64,000 nucleotides of DNA from Datisca glomerata. Its lineage: Eukaryota; Streptophyta; Magnoliopsida; Cucurbitales; Datiscaceae. This document shows, piece after piece, positions 47,757-59,396 of the stretch (within the stretch, counting starts at the first letter, position 1; each line of letters opens with the position of its first letter). The position numbers were made by a program, and so were the translations under genes. Below the pieces are notes generated by a model. That model was not told the origin of the DNA. It ran no database searches and saw only the letters and a program-made list of their open reading frames with translations. The stretch covers positions 893,639 to 957,638 of the forward strand of contig QANY01000156.1 of NCBI GenBank assembly GCA_003255025.1, in the 5' to 3' direction.

Positions 47757-48030
47757 CACTAAATTTACCCTTTTTTTAGCAACCAAACTTTTAGCCACCA
47801 ACTTAATTTCATGACTAAAAGCGTCATTTGGCGACCAACATTTTTGTTGGTCACCAAAGATCCTAATATTTTATCCGGGAAATGAAAAAAGGGGTGCGTC
47901 AAATTTTTCTAAGGATTTTATTGACGAATATTCAAAATTCATCGCTAAAAGTAATAGTTTTAGCGACCAAATAATAAGTTGGTCGGTAAAAGATCTACTT
48001 TTACCGACCAATTTGTATCTTCGGCGCAAT
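47757..48030. repeat. Left sub-terminal repeats of the CACTA element
   Basis: AGCAACCAAAC, GGCGACCAAC, GTTGGTC, TAGCGACCAAATA and ACCGACCAATTT alternate in both orientations. Confidence 0.75.
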
Positions 48031-50092
48031 AGATGCACATAAAATGGCGTCATTTCATTATAACTATAAAACCTTCTCACTTTCCCTCAACTCCCATGTG
48101 CACAAAGTTCATTTCCCCCTCACACCCCCATGATAGAGTCCATTGTCGTTGTACTTTGTTGCCAACTCTCTTGGTCCTTTCTCTTCTTCTCCGTCGACGG
48201 ACACAAAGGTTTAGGTCAGCAAACCTCTTCCGTCGTTGGTCACGAGGTTCTTTTTTCCCTTTCTCTTGTCGATTGTCACTGAGTAAAATCTAGGGTTTTG
48301 TTCTTACAATAGTTTTTGAGAAATTGATTCTTGTGGTCTTGAATTTTTGAAGATATTTTATTCCTAAAGTGCTTAATCTGCAGGTATGTATACTAATTTG
48401 ATCTTGTGTTTCATTTCTTCCTGTTTTCATTTAAGATTGTCGATTGTATTAAGTAATCTGAAATTACTAATGTTACCGGTTATATTGAATAATCTGAGAT
48501 TTCATAAAATTGTTTTAGTTAGTTATTCTAAGTAATCTGAGATTATGCTTTTTGTCTTCATTTCTTCCAGTTTTCATTTTGAGAAATCAGATATTTTGCT
48601 CTGATCTCTAATGTTATTATCCAGTCACACTCTTAAATACTAGGAGATAGAAAATGTACACAAGACCACCCTTTGATTTCAACAAACCACTACCTCAATG
48701 GTACTAGATGACTCTGATATCCTCTGCAGACTATCCGGCCACACTCATAATATGGGGAAAGAAAACAAGAGACATTGTAAACCATATATAATATTCATTA
48801 TGATATGGATAGGTCACCATGCATGACATGCTATCTAATACAATTCACCTCAAATGGGTGCACATTTACCTCCCAGCTCAGTCACCAGTTCAATTTGTGA
48901 TGGTGCATCTAAATATGAAAGTCTCAAATAACAAAAACCTAACTGCCTCAAACTACCAAAGGACAAATTACCTTAAAATGCATCCACCAAAATTATCTTA
49001 AGTAAGCTTAAATAATTAGATTGCAAAACGTAAGGAAAACATACCAAATATATTGAAATGATTTTATAATCTCTGAAAACTTTGTAGGTACCTATAACTG
49101 ACTACCATGAGAATTCAGTGTTGCCGTGTTCTTCCTGACTTTCAAGTTATGTGAAAGTTAGGTAATTACCTCTATAATAAAAATCATAGTGTAAAGAGTT
49201 CCAACTAGGAGAGGGATCATAAAAAACATTCAAGTGCTTTCCAAAATCCTATCATAAAGCAGCTTGGTTGCCCCAAAGGAATCATTTCCTATCATAAAGC
49301 ATCTTGTTTGATGATGATGACAATGAAAAGAAAATGGGTGAGCTTTAGTCCTTAATTACCATACTTTGGGTAGTTGTTGAAACTTTCTTGTCCTCGTAGC
49401 TTATCTTAAATATTTATTTTAGTTGAAGAGTAAGTATAATTCTCAACTAAATTCTGTTCATTTGAATAAACTTAACCTTATACTCTACTGTTATGAATGG
49501 ATGTGATTGGCCCCATCTTGTCTCTTGAAAGTGAAGATTGGACCTACTTAGTTGACTTTTATAAGATTTGGTTTTGGAAAAGATTAGAACACTTGAGCTT
49601 TAGTCATTAAGGGCAATCGTTGCCAATACATGTGCTTGTGATTTTGGCATTCAGGATAAAAGTTGTAAATCTGGTGCTTATGATTATGACAACATAAGAG
49701 AAGTGACGAGATAAAAAATATTCATGTTCTAATCTCAATGATTCACCACAAAATATAATTCTTAATTTCATGTTTATCCTTACTAATTAGTATGATATTT
49801 ATGTTAAGTAACATTATAAGCCAATACCCAAAGTAGTAATTACCATTGTAAAAAAACTATATAAGTCGAATACATTTTATTTCCTTTTCTTAGTCATCTA
49901 GAGTTCTTATATTGAACTATATATTTCCATTCCTCTTCCAAATATTAGTTAGTTAAATTAGCATATATTCATATGACTTTAAATTGAAAATGTTTTAATT
50001 GCTTAGGAATTTGTATGTTGAAGGTTTTATTTGCTTAGAAATCTTTTGTTGAAAGTTTCTCTAAATAGTTATTTAATTTACAGAGTGACAAA

Positions 50093-51446
50093 ATGGACAA
50101 GAGTTGGTTAAACAATCCTAATAGATTGTCCAAGGAGTATATTGATAATATTTCACAGTTTATGAGTGTGACCAGTAATTATCCCAATGTAGAGGGAAAA
50201 ACTCATCGTCCACATAAAAAATGTCTTAATTCAAGATAATTGTCTTTAATAAAAGTTAAAATACATTTGTGCCAATATGGAATGGCATTGAGCTATGATC
50301 GTTGGGTGTTTTATGGTAAAGAGATACAAATATATCACCATTCACCAAATATGGAGATGAATAATACTACATCTCACCATGGCGGTGATGACGATGGTAA
50401 TGAGATGAGAGACATGTTAGATAACATGTGTGGTTTTACTGGGATGGAGGTGAATGGTGAACGAGTTGGAGAGGATAATACTGACAGAATAAATCTAAAT
50501 GCAGAGACGTTAAACAGATTTAGTGATTTGTTTAGTGAGCCGAAGAAGAACTTTATCCTGGTTGTCAAAAGTATACTTCACTATATTTTATTGTGAAGTT
50601 GATGCATATCAAAGTGCTTAATCATTGGAGCAATAAGTCATTTAACCAATTACTTGAAGTTTTAAATGGTTCTCATCTAGTAAGCTAAAAAATTCCACCC
50701 TCTTACTATGAAGCCAAAAAAAATTAAGAGATTTAAGGTTGGGATATGACACCATTCATTCTTGTAAATATGATTGTGCTTTATTAGGAAAAGAGAAGGA
50801 AGGAAACGATAAATGTCCTTAATGTCGTGAACCAAGATATAAAATAGATGATGGGAAGGGTAAGAAAGTTCCCCAAAAAGTTTTGCGTCACTTTCTTGTT
50901 ATACCTAGACTTCAAAGATTGTTCAAGTCAAAATACACATCGTCCGATATGAGATGACACAAGGAGAAACATGTCAACGTTGAAGGTGTATTGAGACATC
51001 CTATTGATTTAGAATGTCGGAAGGATTTTGATAAGCAACATAGTTGGTTTCTAGAAGATGGTCGAAATGTAAGATTAGGACTTGCAACATATGAATTTAG
51101 TCCATTCAGAAATATAGCATGTGGCCAGTCATATTAGTACCTTATAACCTTCCTCCATGGAACTGTATGAAAGAACCGTTCTTTATGATGGCGTTACTAA
51201 TTTCTGGTCCATGATCACACGGTAAAGATATTGATTGTGTATTTGGAACCATTGATAGATGAGTTAAAACAATTTTGGGATAGGGTGCAAGCATTTGATG
51301 TCACTTTTGGGCAATCTTTTACTATGCACGTTGCTGTGTTGTGGACAATTAATGACTTTCCAGCGTATGGAGATTTGTTTGGTTGGAGTATAAAATGGTA
51401 CTTGGCATGTCCTATTTGCAACGAAGATGCATCTTCGTTGCAGTAA
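50093..51446 (+). pseudogene. TNP2-type CACTA transposase, amino-terminal half
   Basis: It starts at ATG 50093 after a good acceptor (CAG at 50081-50083). MDKSWLNNPNRLSKEYIDNI is the transposase-associated domain; its usual RCPCxKC metal-binding end is reduced to HRPHKKCLN. YGMALSYDRWVFYG (about 50276-50320) and an acidic spacer follow. After stops and frameshifts come KVLNHWSNKSFNQLLEVL (50607-50660), PSYYEAKK, then KCPxCxxPRYK-like KMDDGKGKKVPQK, VLRHPIDLECRKDFD and SWFLEDGRNVRLGLATYEF (about 51043-51100). The open stretch 51231-51446 reads YLEPLIDELKQFWDRVQAFD, then LWTINDFPAYGDL and WYLACPICNED. This is the standard Transposase_21 order. The protein normally runs about twice as far; the rest is deleted, and the frame holds many stops. 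Confidence 0.85.
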
Positions 51447-51689
51447 TTCCTATTATCAAAGCTTATTTATTACATTTTGATTATTTGACTAATTATTTTA
51501 ATCATAAAACTCATTTATTATAGGCGCGCTCAAAAATTGATTCTCAACACCTTACCTACAATCATAATGGAGGGAATGTATATTTTCTCGACCATTGATT
51601 CTGTCAGGTGAATCAAAATATTGTTTTAGTACTCTTAATAATGTTTAATATATAATAATTAATGAGTCTACTTTTGTTACATTTTGGAT

Positions 51690-52505
51690 ATGAAGCTTCA
51701 ACTAGGGTAGCACCTACTCGAATTGAAATATTTTACAACACGCATTTCAGTGCTACAAAAGGGTGGCAAAATGATACGGCTCACGAAAGATATGTGAGTG
51801 ACCCCTCTAAAATATTTTCTGAATTGATGCCCATTGTCTAAAGATAATAGTGTTAGTTTCAATGTGTATGTTGGGGGGAGGGCTTATTACTTTGTATCTG
51901 AGCGTGTTAAATGATTTTTGAATATTTTCTGAATTGATACTCCTTGTATTGATAATAGTGTTAGTTTAAATGTGTGTGTGGGTGTCTGTGTGTTGGGGGT
52001 TATCACTTTGTATTTAGCGTGTTAGATGATTTTTGAATATTTTCTAAATTAATGCTCCTTGTCTAAAGATAATCGTGTTAGTTTCAATGTGTGAGTTGGG
52101 GGGGCTTATCACTTTGTATCTGAGCGTGCTTGATAATGATGTTTGAATACTTTCTGATTGATGATATTTGTCTAAAGATAATATTGTTAGTTTTAATTTA
52201 AAGCTTGGCTCATTGTGATGTTACACAGGAACGCATGTGTGCTTTACGAGATGAGCCTATCGTTGAGGATGTCACACCTCACTCTGAAGAAGAGATAGTT
52301 GAAGAAGTCCTCGAGTAAAAAAATGGTCTTAGACATGGAGCTCCACCAACATCTTCTAAGAAAAAAAATCAAGTTGGAGTTGAAAATGTAGAATTAAAGA
52401 AACAAATCAAGTCGATGGAGAGCCAACTACAAAAAGATACTTGCTTGGGCTCGTCAAAATAGTTTTTCACCTCCTGACGATGACTCAACAATAGAAACAT
52501 GAGCT
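51690..52505 (+). pseudogene. Accessory CACTA transposase fragment
   Basis: EASTRVAPTRIEIFYNTHFS and KGWQNDTAHERYV (about 51692-51795) and, after an intron-like 430 bp, ERMCALRDEPIVEDVTPHSE (52230-52289) with LRHGAPPTSSKKKNQVGVEN and a short coiled coil. This matches the carboxy part of plant En/Spm accessory transposases. The intron-like stretch contains three imperfect copies of a block with GTTAGTTTNAATGTGTG and GGCTTATCACTTTGTAT (51850-52130). Confidence 0.65.
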
Positions 52506-52640
52506 ATAAAATATTTGTTAAGCTTTGTAGTTGTAACATCAAACTTTAAATACTCCCTTCTTTATTTTTCTTTGGAACATTTATCAACCAAATTCTAATA
52601 ACTATGATTCGGAGATTTTGTAATGAACTACCATATCAAT

Positions 52641-52641
52641 G

Positions 52642-52670
<29 letters not shown>
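52641..52670. repeat. (AT)n microsatellite
   Basis: Alternating TA for about 28 bases in the 3' region of the CACTA element. Confidence 0.9.
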
Positions 52671-52673
<3 letters not shown>

Positions 52674-52739
52674 TTCTTAAAAAAATATCGAGTTTGATAA
52701 ATTTTGTGGTGATATTAATTATTATTACAACTGATATTA

Positions 52740-53046
52740 ACTATCACAGCATTTTGTAATGTAAATTTTGGTCGCCAAAAATATTTCGCGACAAAAAAAA
52801 TGGTGGCAAAAGGTTTTTGCGACAATTTTTTGTTTGGTCGCGAAAGCCTTTTGCGACCAGTTTTATTTTGATCGCGAAAGGCTAACGTGACGAGATCCAT
52901 ATTTCATCGCGAATGACTTTCACTAACGAAGTAAAAGCGACGAAGTTCGTGATGAATATAAATTCGTAATGAAAACCTTTCACGATGAATTTTTAGGGTT
53001 TTAGTGACCAAAATGTTGGTTGTTAAAGCCTTTGTTTCTTGTAGTG
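52740..53046. repeat. Right sub-terminal repeats and terminus of the CACTA element
   Basis: TTCGCGACAAA, TTTTGCGACCAG, ATCGCGAAAGG and relatives lead to TTTGTTTCTTGTAGTG at 53046. Confidence 0.8.
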
Positions 53047-53049
53047 CCA

Positions 53050-55032
53050 TAACAATAAAAATTACCTTAACGGTATAATAATGAAATCATTAACTTGCAT
53101 ATAGGGATGATAATTGATAACTAACTTAATCAAAGATTAATTTAAAATTTAAAAATAATAGCTACTTTAATATATTAATAAAACATTAATAAATTTTAAG
53201 TAAGTAAAAAAATGTAATAAATATAGTGACCAAACACCTTAAATTTAGGAATACTACTCGGAACAACTATAAAGGCAAAAACGTCTAATTTAGAAAGTTC
53301 TATATAAAATTGACAAATTTCTAAAAATTTAAGAAGTTTGACATTAATTTAATAGGAGTTATAAAAGTTGTTATTTGCTGTGATTTCTGTTTGATCAAAT
53401 TTTATCTTGGTCTATTTATGTGTTTTTTTTGTAAAAGTTGTCCATTCCTGATTATAGTCATTCCCGTATAACTTGTGATTTTTAGACAACTAACATAATT
53501 ATAGTACCTAATTAGAATTTTAGTAAGCTTTTGAAACTATTATATTGACTAATTATATATATATAATGAGAGAGAGATTTTAAGGAAAAAAAATAAAAAA
53601 AGTATAATATTAAATGAGACTTTTAATTGATTTCTTTAAGACTTAATTATCATTTTTTTAAATTTGTTAAATGATGATAAAACTTAACTATTTTTTTATA
53701 ATTATGAAATTAGTTATCTAATTTATATTAATAGAAATTACACATCCTATCACTTTTAATAGACCATTCTACATTAATATATATTTTTTTATTTGCATAT
53801 ATGACCATTTGTAATATATACTTTAATTCTCATTTTTCTCCTTTTTTCTTGTTTTGGCCCTATCTTTCTCGAACTCAGCTGAGGGACTTTCTATAGTGGC
53901 TCTGGAGCCGTTCCCTCTGATATTTTGGATTTAATTTGCAATTATATGGTTCAATAATTGAAAACGATCTACAGTTGCAAAGATTTCTTATGGTTCTCCT
54001 TTAGAGAGAGAGAGAGGGTTTGTGAGAGAGAGAGAGAAGGAGAGGGTTTTTCTTTTTGTTCTGTTGAACTGTTGAAGTGGTGGGAAAAGATGCTTTGGTG
54101 AGGGGTAATTGAATAACAATGGACGGTGGCTTCAATTTTGGTTCAAACTGACACTTGGGTGCTTTCCTTGTTATTTGGTTAGCACTTTGTTTTTAAGCTC
54201 TTAATTAGTAAGATGGTGTATTTTTATTAAATTTCTATTTGTTTGACTCATATTTCTCACTTTCATACATTTTGAAAATTTGATAAAAAAATAATATTTT
54301 TTAAGATTTTTAAATAAATTTAATAAAATTAAAATAAATGTGACTTGAATTTACTATCTTATGGATGTAGATCACTAATTACCAGGAGAAGAAACATAAG
54401 CCAATGCTTTAAGTGAAGGGTGCTGGTCTGAGTGTCATTCGATTAAATGCTGGGAGTTTGAAAATAATACAACATATGGAGGAATTGTGACCATCTTGTT
54501 CATGCAAATAAATTTGTTACATGGTGTAGACGATTTATTTACTCAATGTCGACAATTTTCTTACTAGGCCAATGAATCATTTAAGCTATGGACATACGTA
54601 GTACTTGCAATGTTACTCAATTATATACTCAATTTAGGGATTTTAATTGGATAAATTAGTTAGTGGAGAGGGCTCGCGTCAACTAAGGAACCGGACAAGG
54701 ATTTAGGACTTTCAATGGTTTCAAACTGTTCTGTAATATAAGGTAAGGTAAGCTTGTCGACTCAATAACTCATTATGCTTAGGCCTTTGCAGGCAAGGAG
54801 TTTGGTTGAAATGTTTATAAATATCGCACGCTTGTTATCTTTTTTTGTTTAATATAGTTTTTAAAGTATAATTAACTGAAGCGTCCGTTCAAGTCAAGAA
54901 TAGAAGTTTTTGACGTAGTTAATAAGTTTTCTTGGGCTTTGATCGAGTTTGTGTATATATAATAGGGCTCAGAAGAGATAATCAATGTTCAGTAGTACGC
55001 TCGGTTCACCAGGTTATATCACTGCAGGGCCC
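53050..55032. other. No recognisable gene
   Basis: AT-rich, with a GA-rich tract at 54003-54045. Short open frames lack any domain. Some sequence near 54660-54830 is GC-richer, but I cannot identify it. Confidence 0.45.
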
Positions 55033-55121
55033 AATCATACTCAAAACAAGAGTTTGATCCTAGCTCAGAAGGAACGATAGCTATATGCTTAACACATGTA
55101 AACCGAACATTGTTTTCGGGG
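55033..55121 (+). rRNA. NUMT: fragment of mitochondrial 18S rRNA gene
   Basis: About 90 bp match the 5' end of the plant mitochondrial small-subunit rRNA gene: AGAGTTTGATCCTAGCTCAG, AAGGAACG, TAGCTATATGCTTAACACAT and a GTTTTCGGGG block, in the correct order and spacing. AAGGAACGCTAGCTATATGC is specific to the mitochondrial form; the plastid 16S gene has GATGAACGCTGGCGGCATGC instead. Departures from the functional gene are mainly G-to-A and C-to-T (TGGCTC to TAGCTC, ATGCAAGTCG to ATGTAAACCG), as expected for an old nuclear copy decaying after methylation. It is a pseudogene, not a working rRNA. The edges are approximate. Confidence 0.85.
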
Positions 55122-55372
55122 CATCAAAGCCTTTAACCCAAGGACATATCATTTACATGTATTGAATTTATGAATATATATATTCCAAGTACACACACAC
55201 ATATATTCATAAATTGCGTTGTAAATAAATTAACTATTACCAATGTACATATCGGAAGAGGGGTTACGTTTTGAAAAATAGTTACATAGTGACTTTAAGT
55301 GAGTACATTCACGTGATGCAATTAAAATAGTATGTAGCATAACTAAATTAGTTATTTCAATCAAGTGAATGA

Positions 55373-56117
55373 CACTAGAAGCACCTAAAAATGATCACAA
55401 CACTCCAAATTCTTATCATAAACGTGTATTAGGTGTCAAAACTAAGTTCAAGTACATGTAATGCCTAAAAAATCTAAGTTTAGCCAAGTTCATATAGTTT
55501 GGATCTAAAAATGTCTCATACGATCTTTTCGACTCTGTATGGTACTAAAAGCACCTAAAAACGACTACAACACTCCAAATTCTTATCCAAAATGTGTATT
55601 GGGTGTCAAAAAGTCAGTTCGAGTACATGTCATGCAGAAAAGATCCAAGTTTAGTTAAGTTTATCTAATTTGGGCCTAAACATATCCCATTTGGTATTTT
55701 CGATTTTGTATGGCACCAGAAGCACCTAAAACGATCATACCACTCTGAATTTTTACCTTAAATGTCTATTGTGTGTCAAAAATCAGTTCGAGTACATGTC
55801 ATGCCCAAAAAATCCAAGTTTAGTCAAGTTCATTAAATATAGACCTAAAAGCATGTCTCATTAGATCTTTTTTACTCCGTATAGCACTAGAAGCACCTAA
55901 AACGACCACAACACTCCAAATTCTTATTCAAAACGTGTATTGGATGTCAAAAGTTAGTTCAAGCATATGTCATGCTCAAAAGATCCAAGTTTAGTCAAGT
56001 TCATCTGTTTAGATCTAAATACATCCTATGGCACTAGAAACACCTAAAAATGATCACAACATTCTAAATTCCTATCTCAATTGGGTTTTGAGTGTCAAAA
56101 GTCAGTTCAGCGTACCT
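55373..56117. repeat. Satellite-like tandem array, period 171 bp, about 4.4 units
   Basis: Unit starts (ACTAGAAGCACCTAAAA and variants) lie at 55373, 55544, 55715, 55886 and 56033. The first three intervals are exactly 171 bp; the fourth unit is shortened to 147 bp and the fifth is partial. Each unit contains ACACTCCAAATTCTTAT, AGTTCRAGTACATGTCATGC and ATCCAAGTTTAGTCAAGTTC. No coding capacity is seen. Confidence 0.92.
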
Positions 56118-57402
56118 ATATTATTTACATACAGTAAAACATTTATTTTCCTTATGTGAAACTCTTTTTTTATTTTAAAAATTAATAAAAATAAGTACAT
56201 TCAGCACATCAGACAGTGACATGCACTGTTCATGTCAGTGCATATATTAATTTCTTTTTTCAAAAAGAGTCATGGACGTTCATGATGCATGTGTTTACAT
56301 TATGAATGGTGCCTGCGTGGTGCTTTTTTGAAACATGTGTCGCAATTTTTTTTGTGGGGATAACATGGTAAATACTTCTTAGCTACATATGACCGGCCAT
56401 TTAGCTACATAGATGACCTAAAAGGATCATTCATGTCCTCGCAAAAGTTGTTCATTTTGATGATATTCATTCCTTATATATAATTGTAGAAATATATGGA
56501 AGTTTTATAATTTAAATACAAATATGTTAAACATTTGGAAAAACTTCAATAACTTTTTTAAGAACAAAATAAATATCTAGCAAATTTAATATTGTTTTAT
56601 TAGTTACTTACAAATATACCCCCATTTTATGCTCTCTCCTTCCACCTCTCTCTGTCCCCCTCTTCACTCCTCTCACTCGCTTTCCACTTCTCTCTCTCTC
56701 TCTCTTTTCACTTCTCTCTCACTCTCTTCCCTTCTAATTAGTATTTATTTAATTAGTAAATTTTTACCATTTTTATCTCTCTCCCCTACCACGCCTCTCT
56801 CTCATTTGATTTATTAAAATTTATTAAATTTAATCATTTTTTACCATTTTATCTATATCTCTCCATATCTCTCTATTTTTATATATTATATATCTATATA
56901 ATTAATACAATATCTAACTATTGTAGATGTATACATATGTATATAATACATGTTATATATATACACATACACACATTATATATATATATATGGGTGGCAG
57001 AGAAGTAAAGAGAGGGAGAGATAAGGGGAGAGAGATATGAAATTGAAAATGGAAAATCTGGAGGGCGGAGAGAGCAAAAATGGAAATAAGCAAAAATGGA
57101 AATCTTATTGTTTGTTTATTATTCTATTATATATTAATTAAGGGTAAATTAGGTAGTATTTTATTTATTTTTGTGGGTCCATTCACACTGGCTATATTTT
57201 TTATGAAACTACTTGTTTATTTTTATACTAATCTAAATATATTAGAATGGTCTTAGATGGGAGAAACTTTTTATTCTCCTTTTTACCCTTCAAGCCTCCT
57301 TAAAATACAATACAATTTAGAGTGTTCACATATTTTCTCATTTAATATAATTTATATAATTGAATTTTATTTTTATTCAATAACAACTTGTTTATAAATA
57401 GT

Positions 57403-57560
57403 TTATAAAATTAAATAAATTTGTAGCATAATACAAATAGAAACATAAACATCCATAAAAATGAATTTTGAGGTTATAAAATTAAATAAATTTGTAGCAT
57501 CATACAAATAGAAACATAAACATCCATAAAGATGAATTTTGAGGTTATAAAATTATATAT
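57403..57560. repeat. 71-bp tandem repeat, two copies and a partial third
   Basis: Copies start TTATAAAATTAAATAAATTT at 57403 and 57474, with a partial start at 57545. The two full copies differ at only a few positions (GCATAATAC/GCATCATAC, CATAAAAATG/CATAAAGATG), so the duplication is recent. Confidence 0.9.
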
Positions 57561-58299
57561 TATATAATTTTTTATGTTATCAGAACATGAAAATTCATAT
57601 AAATAAATTGAGATAAATATTTTTGAAAAAGATGAATTATCTCTTAATATGATACAATCTAACAAATTGACGAATAATCATTTTGTATATTATTTAAATA
57701 GTAATTCTATATAGTAAAATTTTAACAATATTATTAACAAGCTAGTTTATTTATTATTACTATTATTTTACTTTAAATTTAGATTTATAATCATTTTAAA
57801 AAATTATATTTTAAATTTTAAATTAAAAAAATATTTTAACAATATTATTAATTTTAAATTTTACGTATATTTTAATTTACTTAACGTAATTATCGATAAT
57901 AAAAGTGTGCTAGTCTTAATTAAAGCCCTTCCTCATAACTTGAGCCAATTTATAGACCCAAAGCTATTAAGCCGACGACTTCAATTTTGGCCCATGTGAA
58001 GATTTTCTCTAGGCCTCTAAATCCTTAAGAACGTAAAAAAAACCTGAACCATTGACGATACTTTTTCTGTCAAAGCTAGAAGGCACAATTTGAGGTTTTA
58101 TAGAGAATTAGCAATCATTTAGAAATTTAAACAAAATTAGATAACTAGTTTGATAATTATAAAAAATAGTTAAGGTTTATAAGCCCACTAGCATAGCTTC
58201 CTATTGTCTCATTTAATACTATACTTTTTTGAAAATTTTCCTAAAATCTCTTTCTCTCTCTCCCCCTCCATTATAATAGTAAATCAATATCTAAAACAG

Positions 58300-59080
58300 A
58301 TAAAGAAAGATGTATAATATGTTTTTCAAATATTGATTTACTATTACTATGGGGAGAGATTTTTAGAAAATTTTCAAAAAAAATATTGCCCAACAAAACA
58401 ATACCTATTACTGAGATTTCAGGTAAGCAGAGATATTTTAATATTGTTGCATTTCTAAACCTGATTTAATGCACTGCCAAGAGGAACAAGTGAAGAGAAA
58501 GGTGGAAGATAATTCAAACAAATGGGTGGAGGATGCTAATCCAAAATGGCTCCAAAGTGATCAATGAAGCTTCTTTTTGCAATTGTTAGGGTGTTGGGAT
58601 CCCCTGACAATCCATAGTCTTAAGAGACTTATACAATCTCACTCCCTAGATGTGATTATTTTACGGAGAAAATTTGATGTAAAATTGGTATGAGATTTTG
58701 TTTATTGGTGGAACCTAATGGATTTAACGGTAGCTTAACTATGTTCTGGAATGATAATGTAGTGAATATGGCTAAATATGGCCGCTTTTTCATTGAAGTT
58801 GTGGTAAATGAGCTACCAATAATTCTACATGGAGGCTCTTTGAAATTTATGCTAGCATAAATGATAGGGAGAGAAGTAGGCAATTATCTATGTTAAGTGA
58901 AAGGGTCTCATTGGCAAATCAAGCTTGCCTTCAATGGGTGACTTTAATGCTCTATCCTTTCGCTTGAAAAAATAGGGTGGTAATTTAATGGATTGAGATT
59001 CCATGGATATCTTTCATGGTTTTATCCATGACAGTGGTCTTATGAATTTTGGTCTCTCTGGACCGGAGTAATTGTAACAG
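58300..59080 (+). pseudogene. LINE endonuclease segment, copy 1
   Basis: The first of two tandem copies of the same segment. It retains NPLT-like and LKRL-like sequence near 58600-58630, WNDNVVNMAKYGRFFIEVVV-like sequence (about 58750-58810) and MGDFNALS (about 58935-58960). MGDFN is the conserved metal-site motif of LINE (L1-type) endonucleases. It is more damaged than copy 2: WNC has become CNC and there is a stop after it. No reverse transcriptase follows. Confidence 0.75.
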
Positions 59081-59109
59081 TATTAAAGATCTATTATTAT
59101 GCATCATGA

Positions 59110-59349
59110 AAATGGACGTATACATAATATCTATGTACGTATATATAATATATATGTACGTATATGTAATATATATGTACGTATATGTAATATATATGTA
59201 CGTATATGTAATATCTATGTACGTATGTATAATATATATGTACGTATGTATAATATCTATGTACGTATATGATATATATGTACGTATATATAATATATAT
59301 GTACGTATATATAATATATATGTACGTATATATAATATATATGTATGAA
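59110..59349. repeat. AT-rich minisatellite, about 20-bp unit, 11-12 copies
   Basis: TATATGTACGTATATRTAA recurs every 20-22 bp. The unit core ATATGTACGTATAT is nearly palindromic. Several frames on both strands stay open through it only because the repeat lacks stops. Confidence 0.92.
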
Positions 59350-59350
59350 T

Positions 59351-59371
59351 ACACACACACACACACACACA
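59351..59371. repeat. (AC)n microsatellite next to an ambiguous base
   Basis: About ten AC units follow the minisatellite. The base at 59378 is N, suggesting that the assembly was uncertain here. Confidence 0.9.
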
Positions 59372-59396
59372 TATATANAGAAATATTTAATGGAGA

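Larger units (their letters stand above)
47757..53046 (+). mobile_element. CACTA (En/Spm) transposon with CCA target duplication
   Basis: A 5,290-bp element. Left end CACTAAATTTACCC (47757); right end inverted CACTACAAGAAAC (53046). Flanks are CCA (47754-47756) and CCA (53047-53049), the 3-bp duplication expected of CACTA elements. Both ends carry arrays of short sub-terminal repeats (TTAGCGACCAA and TTTCGCGACCA with their complements). Inside, in order, are a leader, a TNP2-type transposase amino half and an accessory-transposase carboxy piece. The left terminal repeat has drifted beyond CACTA. The catalytic half of TNP2 is missing, so it cannot transpose by itself. Confidence 0.8.

Noticed and set aside
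55373..56117. Regularly spaced repeats, considered as CRISPR-like
   Set aside because: There are no distinct repeat and spacer parts: the whole 171-bp unit is repeated. The context is a plant nuclear genome.
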